NCBI GenBank assembly: GCA_043720875.1
Contig: JAYSRU010000080.1
Span: forward strand, 1-16,211
Source: JAYSRU01 sp043720875
Lineage (GTDB): Bacteria; Bacteroidota; Bacteroidia; Flavobacteriales_D; Crocinitomicaceae
Length of the DNA stretch: 16,211 bases
Reading direction: 5' to 3'
Shown one piece after another: positions 8,333 to 15,895 of this stretch (positions are counted from its first letter, which is position 1; every line of letters starts with the position of its first letter). Below the pieces are notes generated by a model. The model did no database searches, was not told where the DNA came from, and was given only the letters and a program-made list of their open reading frames with translations. The translations under genes were made by a program, and so were the position numbers.

Positions 8333-9147
8333 TAGTATTGTTCATTTTCATTCGGAAAATCCCCAGACTTAACATCCTTAATGTATTCCTGAAAGCTATC
8401 CATCATTTGTTCGAACAAGTTGTTGTACTTGCGCAAAAATCTAGGACTAAACTCATTATTGATACCTAACATATCGTGCACAACTAAAACTTGTCCGTCA
8501 ACACCATTACCCGCACCGATACCGATGATTGGAATTTTAACGGACTGCGCTACCAACGTAGCCAATTTTGCAGGAATTTTTTCTAATACAATTGCAAAAC
8601 AACCCGCTTCTTCGAGCGCAATTGCATCTTCAACGAGACGTTGTGCCTCCTCTTCTTCCTTTGCACGCACTACATACGTTCCAAATTTATAAATACTTTG
8701 AGGCGTTAATCCTAAATGACCCATCACAGGAATTCCAGCTGTTAATATCCGTTGGATAGAATCAATAATTTCTCGTCCGCCCTCCAATTTCACTGAATGT
8801 CCACCAGATTCTTTCATGATTCTAATCGCACTACTTAAGGCTTCTTTCGAATTACCTTGATAAGATCCGAAAGGCATATCTACCACAATAAGTGCACGTT
8901 CAACAGCACGAACAACACTCGATGCGTGATAGATCATTTGATCTAAAGTTATAGGTAACGTAGTTTCATGACCAGCCATTACGTTGGATGCAGAATCACC
9001 CACCAAAATAATATCAATACCTGCTTTATCTATAATACGGGCCATTGAAAAATCATACCCTGTAAGCATTGAAATTTTTTCACCTTTTGTTTTCATTTCC
9101 AACAAAGTATGCGTGGTGACTTTTTTGATATTTGAATGTACAGACAT
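8332..9147 (-). CDS. panB: 3-methyl-2-oxobutanoate hydroxymethyltransferase (ketopantoate hydroxymethyltransferase)
   Basis: PanB transfers a hydroxymethyl group from 5,10-methylenetetrahydrofolate to 2-oxoisovalerate to make ketopantoate, the first committed step toward pantothenate and coenzyme A. From the chosen ATG at 9147 the protein has 271 residues, near the family norm. Expected active-site residues are present: Asp51 in V-G-D-S-A-S, Asp90 in V-V-D-M-P-F-G-S-Y, Lys120 and Glu122 in V-K-L-E-G-G, His144 in G-H-L-G-L-T-P-Q, and Glu189 in V-L-E-K-I-P. The first two correspond to the metal-binding aspartates of E. coli PanB. The frame extends 11 codons further to a GTG at 9180, but that codon overlaps the -7 promoter element, so it cannot be the start of a transcript from that promoter. 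First gene of a two-gene operon. Confidence 0.97.
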   Translation of the reverse strand: MSVHSNIKKVTTHTLLEMKTKGEKISMLTGYDFSMARIIDKAGIDIILVGDSASNVMAGHETTLPITLDQMIYHASSVVRAVERALIVVDMPFGSYQGNSKEALSSAIRIMKESGGHSVKLEGGREIIDSIQRILTAGIPVMGHLGLTPQSIYKFGTYVVRAKEEEEAQRLVEDAIALEEAGCFAIVLEKIPAKLATLVAQSVKIPIIGIGAGNGVDGQVLVVHDMLGINNEFSPRFLRKYNNLFEQMMDSFQEYIKDVKSGDFPNENEQY

Positions 9148-9179
9148 GTTTATGTGATTTGTCGAATGAGTATGAGCCA

Positions 9180-9207
9180 CAAAGATAAGTACTTAATCTA
9201 ACTTCAA
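9180..9207 (-). promoter_or_regulatory. Promoter of the panB-pseudouridine synthase operon
   Basis: Read on the minus strand, TTG at 9207-9205 (preceded by two further Ts) is followed after 17 nt by TATCTTTG at 9187-9180, an exact TAnnTTTG -7 element. Transcription would begin near 9173, giving a leader of about 26 nt to the ATG at 9147. Confidence 0.75.
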
Positions 9208-9230
9208 AAGGCAGAAGCGACTTCAATTGA

Positions 9231-9265
9231 CAAAAAAACCCGATCCAAACTAGAAATGGATCGGG
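9231..9265 (-). terminator. Rho-independent terminator of the small lipoprotein gene
   Basis: CCCGATCCA (9239-9247) and TGGATCGGG (9257-9265) form a perfect 9-bp stem with a 9-nt loop. The poly-A run at 9232-9238 becomes a seven-T tract on the minus strand, while the plus-strand side has no T tract. It therefore ends leftward transcription from the lipoprotein gene and lies just upstream of the panB promoter. Confidence 0.9.
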
Positions 9266-9313
9266 GAAACTAAAGATTAGAGTAGGTTAGTTTATTAAAA
9301 TATTGCTAAAAAT

Positions 9314-9526
9314 TTATTCGTGTGCCCTACAACTGAAAAATTGACGTTCCATTTTAGCGACACTTTCATGTTGCTTCTTTTCATTGACACCTAAATCTCT
9401 GTTACTATCTGAAGCGTGCAGTATGAGCTGATTTCGCGTCACATTAACTTCTTTTGTATCCGATTGATGCGTAGAACAACTTCCAAAAAAAATAAAGGTG
9501 GTTAGGCAAAGTGTTATGATTTTCAT
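9314..9526 (-). CDS. Small predicted lipoprotein of unknown function
   Basis: This 70-residue product has an N-terminal signal with positive residue K2, a hydrophobic stretch, and F-F-G-S-C-S placing a lipobox-like Cys at position 17. After lipidation and cleavage about 54 polar residues would remain (Asn, Lys, Glu, His rich), ending S-C-R-A-H-E with a second cysteine. No known domain is recognised. Despite its size it is probably a real gene, since it has an exact -7 promoter element 22 nt upstream of the ATG and a dedicated strong terminator 48 nt downstream. The lipobox has Phe rather than the usual Leu at -3, so lipidation is likely but not certain. Neighbours (panB, SDR) give no functional clue. 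Confidence 0.65.
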   Translation of the reverse strand: MKIITLCLTTFIFFGSCSTHQSDTKEVNVTRNQLILHASDSNRDLGVNEKKQHESVAKMERQFFSCRAHE

Positions 9527-9547
9527 GTCGGAGTTATTTTAGATGAA

Positions 9548-9574
9548 CAAAGATATATAATCGACGAATTACAA
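9548..9574 (-). promoter_or_regulatory. Promoter of the small lipoprotein gene
   Basis: On the minus strand, TATCTTTG at 9555-9548 matches TAnnTTTG exactly. TTG at 9574-9572 lies upstream with a 16-nt spacer, slightly short. Predicted transcription start is near 9541, about 15 nt before the ATG at 9526. Confidence 0.6.
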
Positions 9575-9735
9575 TATTTAACAAATGAACGTGTCAATGC
9601 TATCGATGAACATATTGCACTTCCCGTCGAACATTCAGAAGTTTAGCGGGTATATTTCACGTAACGCAGAAGTTAGACTAATTATTTCCCAATTCGATCA
9701 ATTTACTTTCAACGGAACTAATTCGAGTTCAGACC

Positions 9736-9766
9736 TTGCACCAAACAATGCTTCTTTGCATCTTTG
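9736..9766 (+). promoter_or_regulatory. Probable promoter of the short-chain dehydrogenase gene
   Basis: TTG at 9736-9738 and CATCTTTG at 9759-9766 are separated by 20 nt. The second element matches TAnnTTTG at all fixed positions except the first. Its flank (CATCTTTGTGC) is almost identical to that of the thrS and panB -7 elements. It lies 22 nt before the ATG at 9789. The remaining part of 9575-9735 holds nothing I can support. Confidence 0.5.
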
Positions 9767-9788
9767 TGCAAGTGAAAATCAAAAAATC

Positions 9789-10574
9789 ATGAAGAATAAA
9801 GTAGTTTGGATAACAGGAGCTTCGTCTGGTATTGGCAAGGCATTGGCACAACAATATGCTCAAATGGGAGCAACCGTTGTTCTTTCTGCAAGAAATTTAG
9901 CTACCCTGAATGAGGTAAAGTCCACATTAGTAGACCCAGAAAAACACCTTTCACTTGAATTGGATCTCGAAAAATCTGATAATTTTGAAACCTTAGCAAA
10001 AGAAGTAATTTCAAAACTAGGTAAGATAGACATTCTTGTAAACAACGGAGGAATAAGCCAACGCTCAGAAGTTCATGAAACATCCATGGAAATCGATCGA
10101 CGCATAATGGAAGTTAACTATTTTGGAAACATTGCACTCACCAAAGCTGTACTCCCCTATTTTAGGGCACAGAAAAGTGGCCAAATCATTGTGATTTCAA
10201 GTATTGCCGGGAAATTCGGATTCTTTTTACGCTCCGCATACAGCGCAAGCAAACATGCATTACAAGGTTTTTACGAAGCACTGTTGTTAGAAGAAGAAGT
10301 GAACAACCTCAGGGTCTCGTTAATTTATCCAGGAAAAATCAATACCGATATCTCGAAAAACGCGTTGAATTCAGAAGGTCAAAAACACGGCATAATGGAT
10401 CATAACCAAAAAACAGGAATGTCACCACAAGAATGCGCAAGACAAATCATCAAAGCATCCAATAAAGGAAAGATTGAAGTTTTAATTGGCTACAAAGAAA
10501 TTAAAGCCGTTACAATCAAAAGATTTTGGCCCTGGTTATTTTGGAAATTAATACGCAAGCAAGACGCGGTTTAA
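9789..10574 (+). CDS. Short-chain dehydrogenase/reductase (SDR) family oxidoreductase
   Basis: This is a classical SDR of 261 residues that should use NAD(H) or NADP(H); the substrate is unknown. The Rossmann nucleotide-binding motif T-G-A-S-S-G-I-G starts at residue 9. The structural N-N-A-G motif is present as N-N-G-G. The catalytic residues are Ser138 (in I-S-S-I-A-G), Tyr151 and Lys155 (Y-S-A-S-K). The hydrophobic, basic C-terminal segment (W-P-W-L-F-W-K-L-I-R-K) could touch a membrane; this and the overall pattern recall DHRS7-like SDRs. The frame is open back to 9585, but SDRs begin a few residues before the first beta strand and a likely promoter lies at 9736-9766, so the ATG at 9789 (M-K-N-K-V-V-W-I-T-G) is preferred. 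comEC follows after 60 nt on the same strand. Confidence 0.92.
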   Translation: MKNKVVWITGASSGIGKALAQQYAQMGATVVLSARNLATLNEVKSTLVDPEKHLSLELDLEKSDNFETLAKEVISKLGKIDILVNNGGISQRSEVHETSMEIDRRIMEVNYFGNIALTKAVLPYFRAQKSGQIIVISSIAGKFGFFLRSAYSASKHALQGFYEALLLEEEVNNLRVSLIYPGKINTDISKNALNSEGQKHGIMDHNQKTGMSPQECARQIIKASNKGKIEVLIGYKEIKAVTIKRFWPWLFWKLIRKQDAV

Positions 10575-10634
10575 TTTTTTGTAACCCAACGCACCAACAA
10601 TACCTGCATTGGAAAATAATTAGTATTTTTAAAG

Positions 10635-12602
10635 GTGCAAAAACACCCAATACTACTTTTACTCTTGCCTTATCTATTTGGTATTTTGCTCTGTCATGCA
10701 CTACAAATTGACTTGTCCGCAACTATCCTATTGACCATTTCGGGACTTTTGGGCGTTAGTTTCATTTTACTAAAGAACAGTAGTAATTCGAAATCCATAA
10801 GTTACGCTAACCTAGTGCTAATTGGCTTGTTATTTACCTGCTTTGGGTATCAACGATCTTATCTACAAGCAGGATCAGGCGGAATAAATAGCAAATGGCT
10901 ACCTGGTGATTGTATTACTGCAAGCGTTATTTCGGTCGACCCCACAAAATCCAAATTTACACGCGTAACGTTAGCGGCTGTGAGCACCGAAAAACATACT
11001 GTTTCTAACCTGAATGGAAATTTCATGGCAATGCTAGAAACGAGTAAAACGTCGCTACAAATTGACGATGTTATACAAATAAAAGCAAATTTATCACACT
11101 TAGAACGCAGTAAAAATCCAGGAGATTTTAACCCATCAGCCTACTGGAAAAGTAAAAACGTAAGCCACCAAGTATTTGCAAATAAAGAGTATTGGACAAA
11201 AATTGGACGAACCTCTCACGGGCTAGACTTCTATTTTACCAAATGGAGAAACTGGTGTTGTTCCTTGTTTGAAAAACATTTAATCGGTCAACATTTGGCT
11301 GTGGTTCAAGCTTTAGTATTTGGTGATCGTTCAGGCGTTAATACAGCAACCTTACAAAGCTTTTCAGACACTGGAGCCATGCATGTCTTAGCCGTTTCAG
11401 GTTTGCACATCGGAATCGTTTTGGTTTTTCTTGAATTTCTGTTTGTTAAAGTCTTTCGGATGCAATCCAAAAAGAAAGCTGTCATTTATGCTTTACTTAT
11501 TATTTGGTTCTACTGTCTACTTACTGGATTTTCAGCCTCAGTGGCACGTGCCGCGGTAACCTTCAGTATTTTAAGTATTGGAAAACTATTAAACAAGGAA
11601 CAATCCAACCTTAATTCATTAGCCGCAAGTGCTTTGTTATTGTTGCTTTGGCAACCCGCCTACCTTTTCGATATCGGTTTTCAACTCTCCTATTTGGCTA
11701 TGGTTGGAATATTTTGGTTTTATGAACCCATAAAAATGCTATTTACAAGCTCCAACAAAATAATTCGTTACGTATGGGAAGGCACGGCAGTAGGCTTTGC
11801 GGCTCAATTACTTACTGTACCACTATCGCTCTACTATTTTCATCAATTCCCCAACTATTTTGCCCTGACAAATATTGGCCTAATGATTTATTCTTTTTTA
11901 ATACTGGCACTCGGCCTAGCCTTAATTGCATTTTCGAGTGTTCCTGTAATCAATTATTTACTTGCCAAAGTACTCTTTGTTGTAATGACAACCATGTTCA
12001 TGATATTAGGTTTGATTCAAAACTTACCGGGTTCAGTGGTTTACGGTTTTGAAGTCAGTGTATTTTGGGTAGTTGTATTTTATGCTGCTATTTTCATATT
12101 CTGGACACTTTACGAACGAAAAAAACTTGTTTTTCGTTTATACTTACCTTTAATCTTAGCACTCATCATGCTCGGCACCATGAGTTTTCAACGGTTCAAT
12201 AATATTTCAAAAAACAGAATAATTCTATTTGCCTCAACCACACCCGTTTTCTCTTTACAATCAAGCGATGAGCATTTCTGCTTCTTCGATGCTTACCGCC
12301 CTAAGAACTTATTAAAAGCGCAAATGACCATGAAAAATTGTGCTAAGATCTATCCCGGCAAGATCAATTTCTTAGCCTTACCTTTTTACCAAGAGCACAC
12401 GCAAGTAACTGTTGGCAAACAAAAGATAATAATTTCGCGCATTGCTTGTGGTTACGTTATCCAAATCGGGGCAAAAAGATCGATTCTGCTGCGCCTCAAT
12501 GATAAACCACATACGCTGATTAATCCAGAAGTATTTAAACAATCTTGGGTAAAGTTAAACGAAGGTCAATTCCTCAACCAAGCTGCGATCTTAAATTATT
12601 AA
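10635..12602 (+). CDS. comEC: ComEC/Rec2-family competence protein (DNA uptake channel)
   Basis: ComEC proteins form the inner-membrane channel through which single-stranded DNA enters during natural transformation. This 655-residue protein has N-terminal hydrophobic segments, a soluble DUF4131-like region (about residues 90-200), and a polytopic core (about 240-520). The core carries the family signature H-V-L-A-V-S-G-L-H-I-G starting at His250. The C-terminal ~130 residues are soluble but lack an H-x-H-x-D-H metal site, so the metallo-beta-lactamase-like domain of longer ComEC proteins is absent or degenerate; shorter forms like this are common in Bacteroidota. The start is GTG: an in-frame TAA at 10617-10619 blocks any earlier start, and the first hydrophobic segment begins right after it. 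It is 60 nt downstream of the SDR gene and may share its transcript. Confidence 0.9.
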   Translation: MQKHPILLLLLPYLFGILLCHALQIDLSATILLTISGLLGVSFILLKNSSNSKSISYANLVLIGLLFTCFGYQRSYLQAGSGGINSKWLPGDCITASVISVDPTKSKFTRVTLAAVSTEKHTVSNLNGNFMAMLETSKTSLQIDDVIQIKANLSHLERSKNPGDFNPSAYWKSKNVSHQVFANKEYWTKIGRTSHGLDFYFTKWRNWCCSLFEKHLIGQHLAVVQALVFGDRSGVNTATLQSFSDTGAMHVLAVSGLHIGIVLVFLEFLFVKVFRMQSKKKAVIYALLIIWFYCLLTGFSASVARAAVTFSILSIGKLLNKEQSNLNSLAASALLLLLWQPAYLFDIGFQLSYLAMVGIFWFYEPIKMLFTSSNKIIRYVWEGTAVGFAAQLLTVPLSLYYFHQFPNYFALTNIGLMIYSFLILALGLALIAFSSVPVINYLLAKVLFVVMTTMFMILGLIQNLPGSVVYGFEVSVFWVVVFYAAIFIFWTLYERKKLVFRLYLPLILALIMLGTMSFQRFNNISKNRIILFASTTPVFSLQSSDEHFCFFDAYRPKNLLKAQMTMKNCAKIYPGKINFLALPFYQEHTQVTVGKQKIIISRIACGYVIQIGAKRSILLRLNDKPHTLINPEVFKQSWVKLNEGQFLNQAAILNY

Positions 12603-12604
12603 AC

Positions 12605-12634
12605 AAAAAAAGTCTTAGTTTTCACTAAGACTTT
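12605..12634 (-). terminator. Terminator of the thrS-infC-rpmI-rplT operon (possibly bidirectional)
   Basis: AAAGTCTTAG (12609-12618) pairs with CTAAGACTTT (12625-12634) over a 6-nt loop. On the minus strand it is followed by a T tract (complement of the A run 12605-12611), making it a standard terminator for rplT. On the plus strand only TTT follows, so it may also end comEC transcription, but less efficiently. Confidence 0.88.
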
Positions 12635-12658
12635 CAAATAACAACGAGAAAAATTAAT

Positions 12659-13006
12659 TTACTTCTTGATAGCTTCTACTACAGCTTTGAACGCATCCGG
12701 ATTGTTCAAGGCAAGATCTGCCAAAACTTTACGGTTTAATTCAATTCCTGATTTGTGAACAGCTCCCATAAATTGAGAATAGCTCATTCCGTGTGCACGG
12801 GCACCAGCGTTAATTCTGGTAATCCATAAAGAACGGAAATTTCTTTTCTTTTGTTTACGACCTTCATAGGCGTAAAGCAATCCTTTTTCAATTGCATTTT
12901 TTGCAACTGTCCAAACATTTTTTCTTCTTCCAAAGTAACCTTTGGCAAGCTTCATAAAGTTCTTTCTTCGAGCTCTAGAAGCAACGTGATTTACTGATCT
13001 TGGCAT
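12659..13006 (-). CDS. rplT: 50S ribosomal protein L20
   Basis: L20 binds 23S rRNA early in assembly of the large ribosomal subunit. The 115-residue protein has the typical Arg/Lys-rich N-terminal extension (M-P-R-S-V-N... with R-A-R-R-K near 11-15), the G-Y-F-G-R-R-K segment, and the conserved L-W-I-T-R-I-N-A-G-A-R core. Length and start match the family. It is last in the operon, 101 nt after rpmI, and is followed by the terminator at 12605-12634. In other bacteria L20 represses rpmI-rplT translation; whether it does here is not shown, although a hairpin lies in the upstream gap. Confidence 0.98.
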   Translation of the reverse strand: MPRSVNHVASRARRKNFMKLAKGYFGRRKNVWTVAKNAIEKGLLYAYEGRKQKKRNFRSLWITRINAGARAHGMSYSQFMGAVHKSGIELNRKVLADLALNNPDAFKAVVEAIKK

Positions 13007-13084
13007 ATTTTTAATTTTTTAATAAGAAGTGTGTTTTTATTTCAAACAACTTTGTACTCATTATTGGGTTAAACATTTTAAACC

Positions 13085-13108
13085 AACCTTCAAAAATTAT
13101 TGAAGGTT
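13085..13108 (-). promoter_or_regulatory. Hairpin at the rpmI stop codon, rpmI-rplT junction
   Basis: AACCTTCAA (13085-13093) and TTGAAGGTT (13100-13108) form a perfect 9-bp stem with a 6-nt loop. It begins within the rpmI stop codon and has no T tract on the minus-strand side, so it does not look like a terminator. It could stabilise or process the mRNA or take part in control of rplT; the role is inferred. Confidence 0.45.
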
Positions 13109-13305
13109 TATTTCATGCACAATTGCAATTTGATATTTGACAAATCTGCCTTGTGAACAAGTCCAGAAGCAGTCAAATTTCTCTTTTGCTTTTTTGTTTT
13201 TTTCGTAAGAATGTGGCTTTTGAAAGCGTGTTTTCTCTTGATTTTTCCACTTCCAGTGATCGTGAATCTCTTCTTCGCACTAGATTTTGTTTTCATTTTT
13301 GGCAT
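13108..13305 (-). CDS. rpmI: 50S ribosomal protein L35
   Basis: L35 is a small basic protein of the large ribosomal subunit. The 65-residue product matches family length and pattern: M-P-K-M-K-T-K-S-S-A-K-K-R-F at the N-terminus, then a G-S-G-K-I-K-R motif, H-I-L-T-K-K-T-K-K-Q-K-R in the middle and a short variable tail. It lies between infC and rplT, the usual order. A hairpin precedes it in the infC gap and another overlaps its stop codon. Confidence 0.97.
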   Translation of the reverse strand: MPKMKTKSSAKKRFTITGSGKIKRKHAFKSHILTKKTKKQKRNLTASGLVHKADLSNIKLQLCMK

Positions 13306-13350
13306 TTCTCTCTTATTTAAAAGTGAATCCTCGTTGTTGTTTATCTTTAG

Positions 13351-13366
13351 TTAGACAAGCGTCTAA
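13351..13366 (-). promoter_or_regulatory. Small hairpin in the infC-rpmI gap
   Basis: The sequence TTAGAC-AAGC-GTCTAA is a 6-bp inverted repeat with a 4-nt loop, within the 68-nt gap between infC and rpmI. No T tract follows on the minus strand. It may be an RNA structure in the rpmI leader; function is not established. Confidence 0.35.
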
Positions 13367-13373
13367 TTTTATC

Positions 13374-13925
13374 TTATTTTGGTGCTTTCTTCGCGTTGAT
13401 CATAACGATCATACGTTTACCTTCAAGCTTTGGCATTTGTTCTAATGTACCCAAATCAGCTAATTCTTGCACAAATTTCAAGAGTAATATCTCACCTCTA
13501 TCTTTAAATACAATCGAACGACCTCTAAAGAATACATAAGCCTTCACTTTAGCGCCTTCTTCTAAGAATTTACGCGCATGGTTCAATTTGAACTCATAAT
13601 CGTGATCATCTGTATTGGGCCCAAATCGAATTTCTTTCAAAACAATTTTACTCTGTTTTGCCTTCATTTCTTTCACCTTCTTCTTTTGCATGTAGATAAA
13701 CTTCCTGTAATCAAGAATTTTACATACTGGTGGAACCGCATTTGGAGAAATTTCTACAAGATCTAACTCTTGTTCCTCTGCCATTTGCATTGCCGCACCT
13801 ATAGATAACAATTGGGGTTCACCACCTTCAACAACTAATCTGATTTCTTTTGCAAGAATTTTTTCGTTTATACGATGCTCGTCCTCTTGTTTTTGGGGAA
13901 GTCTTCTATTTGGTTCTTTTCTCAT
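13374..13925 (-). CDS. infC: Translation initiation factor IF-3
   Basis: IF-3 binds the 30S subunit, prevents premature joining with 50S and checks start-codon and initiator tRNA pairing. The 183-residue protein is full length (E. coli 180). The N-terminal domain includes R-I-N-E-K-I and the stretch E-I-S-P-N-A-V-P-P-V-C-K-I-L-D-Y, and the C-terminal domain includes K-E-I-R-F-G-P-N and F-F-R-G-R-S-I. The start here is ATG, unlike the rare AUU that E. coli uses for autocontrol, so that particular control is not expected. The ATG lies 7 nt after the thrS stop codon, making cotranscription with thrS very likely. Confidence 0.98.
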   Translation of the reverse strand: MRKEPNRRLPQKQEDEHRINEKILAKEIRLVVEGGEPQLLSIGAAMQMAEEQELDLVEISPNAVPPVCKILDYRKFIYMQKKKVKEMKAKQSKIVLKEIRFGPNTDDHDYEFKLNHARKFLEEGAKVKAYVFFRGRSIVFKDRGEILLLKFVQELADLGTLEQMPKLEGKRMIVMINAKKAPK

Positions 13926-13932
13926 TCAATTA

Positions 13933-15876
13933 TTAATCGTTCTTTTCTAACTCGTTTTTTACCGCTTTTTGTACCAACAATGCAAAGGTATCAATGTCCA
14001 TAGACCCCAAATCTCCGTCCGCTTTACTGCGCACAGACACTAGGTTTCCTCCTTCTTCTTGCTCGCCAACTATCAGCATAAATGGTGTTTTAGCTAACTC
14101 AGCTTCACGTATTTTTTTACCAATTTTCTCGTTACGGTCGTCTACAAGCCCGCGAATATCGGAATTATCTAGCAATTCTGCTACTTTATTTGCATACTCA
14201 TTGTACTTTTCTGAAATTGGCAAGATCGCGAACTGATTTGCAGTTAACCAAAGTGGGAAATCTCCTGCACAATGCTCCAACAATACAGCAATAAATCTTT
14301 CCATTGAACCAAACGGAGCGCGGTGAATCATCACTGGTCTATGCTTTCCATTATCCGCACCAGTATATTCTAATTCGAACCTTTCTGGCAAATTGTAATC
14401 TACCTGAATAGTTCCTAATTGCCACTCTCTACCTAAAGCATCCTCCACCATGAAATCCAATTTAGGACCATAAAATGCAGCTTCTCCCAATTCAACAAAA
14501 GTATTCAACCCTTTTTCAGCTGCAGCTTCAATAATTGCATTCTGAGCCTTATCCCAATTTTCATCACTTCCAATGTATTTACTTGGATTTTCAGGATCGC
14601 GTAAAGATATTTGAGCTTTAAAGTTTTCGAATTTCAACGTTTTGAAAATATACAAAACCAAATCAATTACCTTTTTAAACTCTTCTTTTACTTGATCTTG
14701 CGTACAGAAAATATGTGCATCATCTTGCGTAAAACCTCGCACCCTTGTTAGACCATGTAATTCACCCGATTGTTCGTAACGGTAAACTGTTCCGAACTCA
14801 GCAAAACGCACAGGTAAATCTTTGTATGACCTAGGGCTCGACTTGAAAATCTCACAATGGTGAGGACAATTCATTGGTTTTAGTAAAAATTCTTCATTCG
14901 GATCTGGCGTTTTAATCGCTTGAAAAGAATCTGCACCGTACTTTTCATAATGACCAGAACAAACATATAATTCTTTGTTTCCAATATGCGGCGTAATTAC
15001 TTGCTCATAACCAGCTTTCTTTTGCGCTTTTTTCAAGAAATTTTCCAAACGCTCGCGCAAAGCTGCTCCTGCAGGTAGCCATAATGGCAAACCTTGACCA
15101 ACTTTTTGAGAGAATGTAAACAAGCCCATTTCCTTACCTAACTTTCTGTGATCACGGCGTTTCGCTTCTTCAACTCGCTCTAAGTATTCTGTTAATTCAG
15201 CTTGCTTTGGAAACGTAATACCATAAACACGTGTAAGTTGTTTATTCTTTTCATCACCACGCCAATAAGCTCCAGCTATTGAAGTCAACTTAACCGCTTT
15301 AATGAAACTTGTATCCGGTAAATGTGGTCCACGACACAAATCTGTAAAATTTCCTTGTGTATAGAATGTAATCGAACCATCTGTCAAACCCTCCAACAAT
15401 TCAAGTTTGTACGGATCTTCTTTTTCCGTAAAATAGGCAATTGCATCCGCCTTAGAAATCTCTTTGCGCTCAAAAACTAATTTTTGTTTGGCAAGTTCTT
15501 TCATTTTCTCTTCAATCTTCAACAGATCTTCTTCCGTAATTTTTTGCTCTCCAAGATCGATGTCATAGTAAAAGCCATTTTTCACCGGTGGACCGATAGC
15601 TAACTTTACTCCTGGGAATAGAAATTCAATCGCCTCAGCCATTAAATGCGCTGATGAATGCCAAAGCACCGCCTTACTCTCAAAGTCATTCCACGTCAAC
15701 AAATGCAATTCCGTTTCGGCAGGTAATGCGCGTTTCGCATCAACTACTTCTCCATTTACTTTTGCAGCCATAACATTACGCGCAAGGCCTTCTGAAATAC
15801 TTAAGGCAACATCCATTGCGCTCGAGCCTATTTCAAAATCCCGTTTCGATCCATCGGGTAGGGTAACTTTAATCAT
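13933..15876 (-). CDS. thrS: Threonyl-tRNA synthetase
   Basis: ThrRS charges tRNA-Thr and removes mischarged serine. From the chosen ATG at 15876 it has 647 residues, typical of the full bacterial enzyme. In order it has a TGS domain (about 1-62), an editing domain with the expected H73-x-x-x-H77 and Cys181/His185, the class II catalytic core, and an anticodon-binding domain. The zinc ligands of the core are present as Cys337 (M-N-C-P-H-H), His388 (in D-D-A-H-I-F) and His518 (in M-I-H-R-A-P). Motif 3 is visible as G-S-M-E-R-F. The frame stays open 43 codons further up to 16005, but that segment contains the promoter -7 element at 15896-15903 and resembles no ThrRS, so the shorter start M-I-K-V-T-L-P-D-G is preferred. 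First gene of thrS-infC-rpmI-rplT. Confidence 0.98.
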   Translation of the reverse strand: MIKVTLPDGSKRDFEIGSSAMDVALSISEGLARNVMAAKVNGEVVDAKRALPAETELHLLTWNDFESKAVLWHSSAHLMAEAIEFLFPGVKLAIGPPVKNGFYYDIDLGEQKITEEDLLKIEEKMKELAKQKLVFERKEISKADAIAYFTEKEDPYKLELLEGLTDGSITFYTQGNFTDLCRGPHLPDTSFIKAVKLTSIAGAYWRGDEKNKQLTRVYGITFPKQAELTEYLERVEEAKRRDHRKLGKEMGLFTFSQKVGQGLPLWLPAGAALRERLENFLKKAQKKAGYEQVITPHIGNKELYVCSGHYEKYGADSFQAIKTPDPNEEFLLKPMNCPHHCEIFKSSPRSYKDLPVRFAEFGTVYRYEQSGELHGLTRVRGFTQDDAHIFCTQDQVKEEFKKVIDLVLYIFKTLKFENFKAQISLRDPENPSKYIGSDENWDKAQNAIIEAAAEKGLNTFVELGEAAFYGPKLDFMVEDALGREWQLGTIQVDYNLPERFELEYTGADNGKHRPVMIHRAPFGSMERFIAVLLEHCAGDFPLWLTANQFAILPISEKYNEYANKVAELLDNSDIRGLVDDRNEKIGKKIREAELAKTPFMLIVGEQEEGGNLVSVRSKADGDLGSMDIDTFALLVQKAVKNELEKND

Positions 15877-15895
15877 TTTTCTATTTTTGGAAGCA

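Noticed and set aside
9148..9180. GTG start for panB at 9180
   Set aside because: The codon overlaps the -7 element and would precede the predicted transcription start; ATG at 9147 fits family length.
9585..9788. 68-residue N-terminal extension of the SDR protein
   Set aside because: SDRs start just before the T-G-A-S-S-G-I-G motif, the extension resembles nothing known, and a likely promoter lies inside it.
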